A DNA stretch of 6,308 nucleotides from Candidatus Omnitrophota bacterium. Its GTDB lineage: Bacteria; Omnitrophota; Gorgyraeia; 2-01-FULL-45-10. The translations under genes were made by a program, and so were the position numbers. Below, piece by piece: positions 4,842 through 6,308 of this stretch. The stretch covers positions 1 through 6,308 of the forward strand of contig JAPLMG010000127.1 of the NCBI GenBank assembly GCA_026387165.1, given 5' to 3'. Numbering within the stretch: position 1 is the first letter of the stretch; each line of letters opens with the position of its first letter. The notes under the pieces were generated by a model. It made no database searches, had not been told where the DNA came from, and saw only the letters and a list, made by a program, of their open reading frames with translations.

Positions 4842-6308
4842 TCACTTCGTTCGGGCTCGCAATGACGATGATGAAGATGCTTCTGGTAGCTGAGATGTTG
4901 GCTCTTTTAACTTCTTCGCCTTCGCGTCAAACCGCGCGGCAAGGTCGTGCCTCCCCTGCCGGTAGCATATCGCGGCTATATTATTGTAGGCCTCAGCGAA
5001 ATCGGGCTTCAACCGTATAGCCTTTTTGTACGATTCCATAGCCTCTTCTTCCATATTAAGCGAATCATAGGCGACCCCGAGGTTGTAATATACTATCTCC
5101 GTATTCAACCCGAAACTTATCGCTTTCTTGTACAGCTCTATCGCCTCCGCATGCTTTCCCAGATTCTCTTCGTAGATTATCGCGAGATTATTGCAGATGC
5201 TCCCGTCCCTCGGATATACCTTGAGCATTCTCTTGTAAAAAGCTATGGCTTCATCGGTCCTGCCGGTGACCTGGTATAGTACGTTCAGGTCTCTGCGCGC
5301 ATAGACGTACTTTGGGTCGATCTCAATAGCTCTCTCAAAGCATGCTATCGCCTGATCAAAAAGTTTTTCCTTGTAATACGCGTTGCCGAGATTATAGCAA
5401 GCTTCAGCATGATTCGGGTTTATCGATACGGTCTTCTTGAATGACTCTATGGCCTCGGCAGTCTTCCCCTCGGTAACATAAGCACATCCCAGGTTATAGT
5501 AAGCCCTGTCCTTGTAGGGGGCGCTTTTCGACGTCTTCGTCCAGAATGTAACGGGATCGCGCCAATCGAGGTTGCGCTTCATGGTCAGGGCCGAATAGAA
5601 GGCCGTAAGGCATATAACAGATAGCGCGCATAGCGCCGCTTTTTTGCGCGTATTCGATCTTGACGACGGGCGGAAGAGCCTGTTAATTATCAGGGCAAGC
5701 GCGAGACAGAAACCTATCGACGGCAGATAGAGGCGCTGTTCGGCTATCGGCCTGGGATAGAGAAGTATAATATTGGAAGACGGCAGGAGCGTGACGAGGA
5801 TCCATATGAGAGCAAAACCGAAGAGCTTCCCTCGTTTGCGCGAGATCATGATGATCGCGATGATCGCCGCAAAGAGCGCAAAGGACCATAAAATACCGGG
5901 CGCAAAAAACGTTTTGGGAACAGGTATCCTGCGCTCCGCGTTCAGGTTGATGGGGCTTATCATTATGCTTAGATAGTACGCGAACGTCTTCAACACTACC
6001 AGGGCGTGCGAATAGACCCCTATACTCTGGGATCTTCCCGAGATCGTCTCTCCCGCCAAAAAAGGAAATTTTACGATCATGTATAGGGCCGCCGCTCCAA
6101 AGTAAGGCAGGGTTTTAAAGGCCGCCGTCAAGCGCTCCCGCGCCGGAAGCGCATAGACGCAGTATAAGAGCAAGATCAAAGGCAGTGTGACGGCGATCTC
6201 TTTTGAAAGGAGCGCGATAAAGAAACAGAAAATAGAACCGGAGAACGCCGCCGCATTGGCCCTGAGGCCATTGCGCGGCATATTTCTGATAAAAATAATC
6301 AGCGCTAT
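4842..6308 (-). CDS. TMTC/GT-C-like polytopic membrane protein with six C-terminal TPRs (partial)
   Basis: The frame is open for 488 codons and continues past the right edge, so the N-terminus is missing. The ATG at 6281 is probably internal: it has no Shine-Dalgarno, and the codons before it (IALIIFIRN) already look like a membrane helix. Numbering from that Met, about eight hydrophobic segments lie in residues 13-232, including LLSKEIAVTLPLILLLY (24-40) and the loop IAEQRLYLPSIG (179-190). Both motifs recur in TMTC-like and bacterial GT-C-type membrane proteins with TPR tails, whose eukaryotic relatives O-mannosylate cadherins. Six TPRs follow at about 257-290, 291-324, 325-358, 359-393, 394-427 and 428-458. 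The GT-C catalytic acidic loop would lie outside the window, so enzyme activity is unproved. The final residues SLRARTK and the TGA come from the inverted-repeat element at 4661-4866. Confidence 0.85.
   Translation of the reverse strand: MALIIFIRNMPRNGLRANAAAFSGSIFCFFIALLSKEIAVTLPLILLLYCVYALPARERLTAAFKTLPYFGAAALYMIVKFPFLAGETISGRSQSIGVYSHALVVLKTFAYYLSIMISPINLNAERRIPVPKTFFAPGILWSFALFAAIIAIIMISRKRGKLFGFALIWILVTLLPSSNIILLYPRPIAEQRLYLPSIGFCLALALIINRLFRPSSRSNTRKKAALCALSVICLTAFYSALTMKRNLDWRDPVTFWTKTSKSAPYKDRAYYNLGCAYVTEGKTAEAIESFKKTVSINPNHAEACYNLGNAYYKEKLFDQAIACFERAIEIDPKYVYARRDLNVLYQVTGRTDEAIAFYKRMLKVYPRDGSICNNLAIIYEENLGKHAEAIELYKKAISFGLNTEIVYYNLGVAYDSLNMEEEAMESYKKAIRLKPDFAEAYNNIAAICYRQGRHDLAARFDAKAKKLKEPTSQLPEASSSSSLRARTK

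Larger units (their letters stand above)
4661..4866. repeat. 206-bp inverted-repeat element with GTCATTGCGA termini
   Basis: The element begins GTCATTGCGA (4661-4670) and ends TCGCAATGAC (4857-4866), an exact inverted copy. A second inner pair, GAAGCAA (4697-4703) and TTGCTTC (4831-4837), shows that each arm has the form GTCATTGCGA-N19/26-GAAGCAA with a GC-rich hairpin inside (GCCCC-AAA-GGGGC on the left, GCCC...GGGC on the right). Between the arms are four more hairpins. This looks like a paired REP or MITE-like insertion without coding capacity. Its right end overlaps the last 25 bp of the TPR gene. No clear target duplication flanks it. The presence of other copies is assumed from the general look of the sequence and cannot be seen here. 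Confidence 0.8.

Noticed and set aside
4369..4866. CRISPR array
   Set aside because: The repeats are inverted, not regularly spaced direct repeats, and there are no unique spacers of even length.
6279..6281. ATG at 6281-6279 as the real start of the TPR membrane protein
   Set aside because: No Shine-Dalgarno precedes it, the frame stays open upstream to the edge with hydrophobic codons, and the family has more membrane helices before this point.

Overview
The window holds five protein genes, all on the minus strand, so transcription runs right to left. The general character is that of a Gram-negative (two-membrane) bacterium: there is a secretin with a signal peptide, a GspC-like inner-membrane partner and an ExeA/GspA-like AAA+ ATPase. 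Frequent ATA and AGG/AGA codons in moderately GC-rich genes, terminal-inverted GTCATTCCCG and GTCATTGCGA repeats, and the gene order all resemble uncultivated Omnitrophota/PVC-type genomes. That lineage guess is inference from general familiarity, not something the sequence proves.

Layout from right to left. Positions 6308-4842 carry the C-terminal part of a polytopic membrane protein of TMTC/GT-C type with six TPR repeats; the gene is cut by the right edge. Positions 4841-4294 are a 548-bp intergenic region with two structured inverted-repeat elements (206 bp and 100 bp), a strong sigma70-type promoter, and a 20-bp palindrome lying over its -10 box. Positions 4293-912 carry three overlapping genes: ExeA-like ATPase (GTG start), GspC/PilP-like single-pass protein, and secretin. 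Positions 907-1 carry a secreted coiled-coil protein, cut by the left edge, whose Shine-Dalgarno sequence lies in the last codons of the secretin gene.

How they may work together. The four left-hand genes overlap or lie 4 nt apart and probably form one operon read from the promoter near 4583-4549. The products fit an envelope-spanning secretion or pilus assembly: the ATPase would power or control assembly, the GspC-like protein would link inner membrane to secretin, the secretin is the outer-membrane gate, and the periplasmic coiled-coil protein would be an accessory. Whether this is type II secretion or type IV pilus machinery cannot be settled from this window, because the assembly ATPase, platform protein and pilins lie outside it. 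The TPR membrane protein is a separate upstream transcription unit.

The most unusual points are the 206-bp element that supplies the last codons and stop of the TPR gene, the second element inside the presumed mRNA leader of the secretin operon, and an ExeA-like ATPase without membrane or peptidoglycan-binding domains coupled directly to a secretin.
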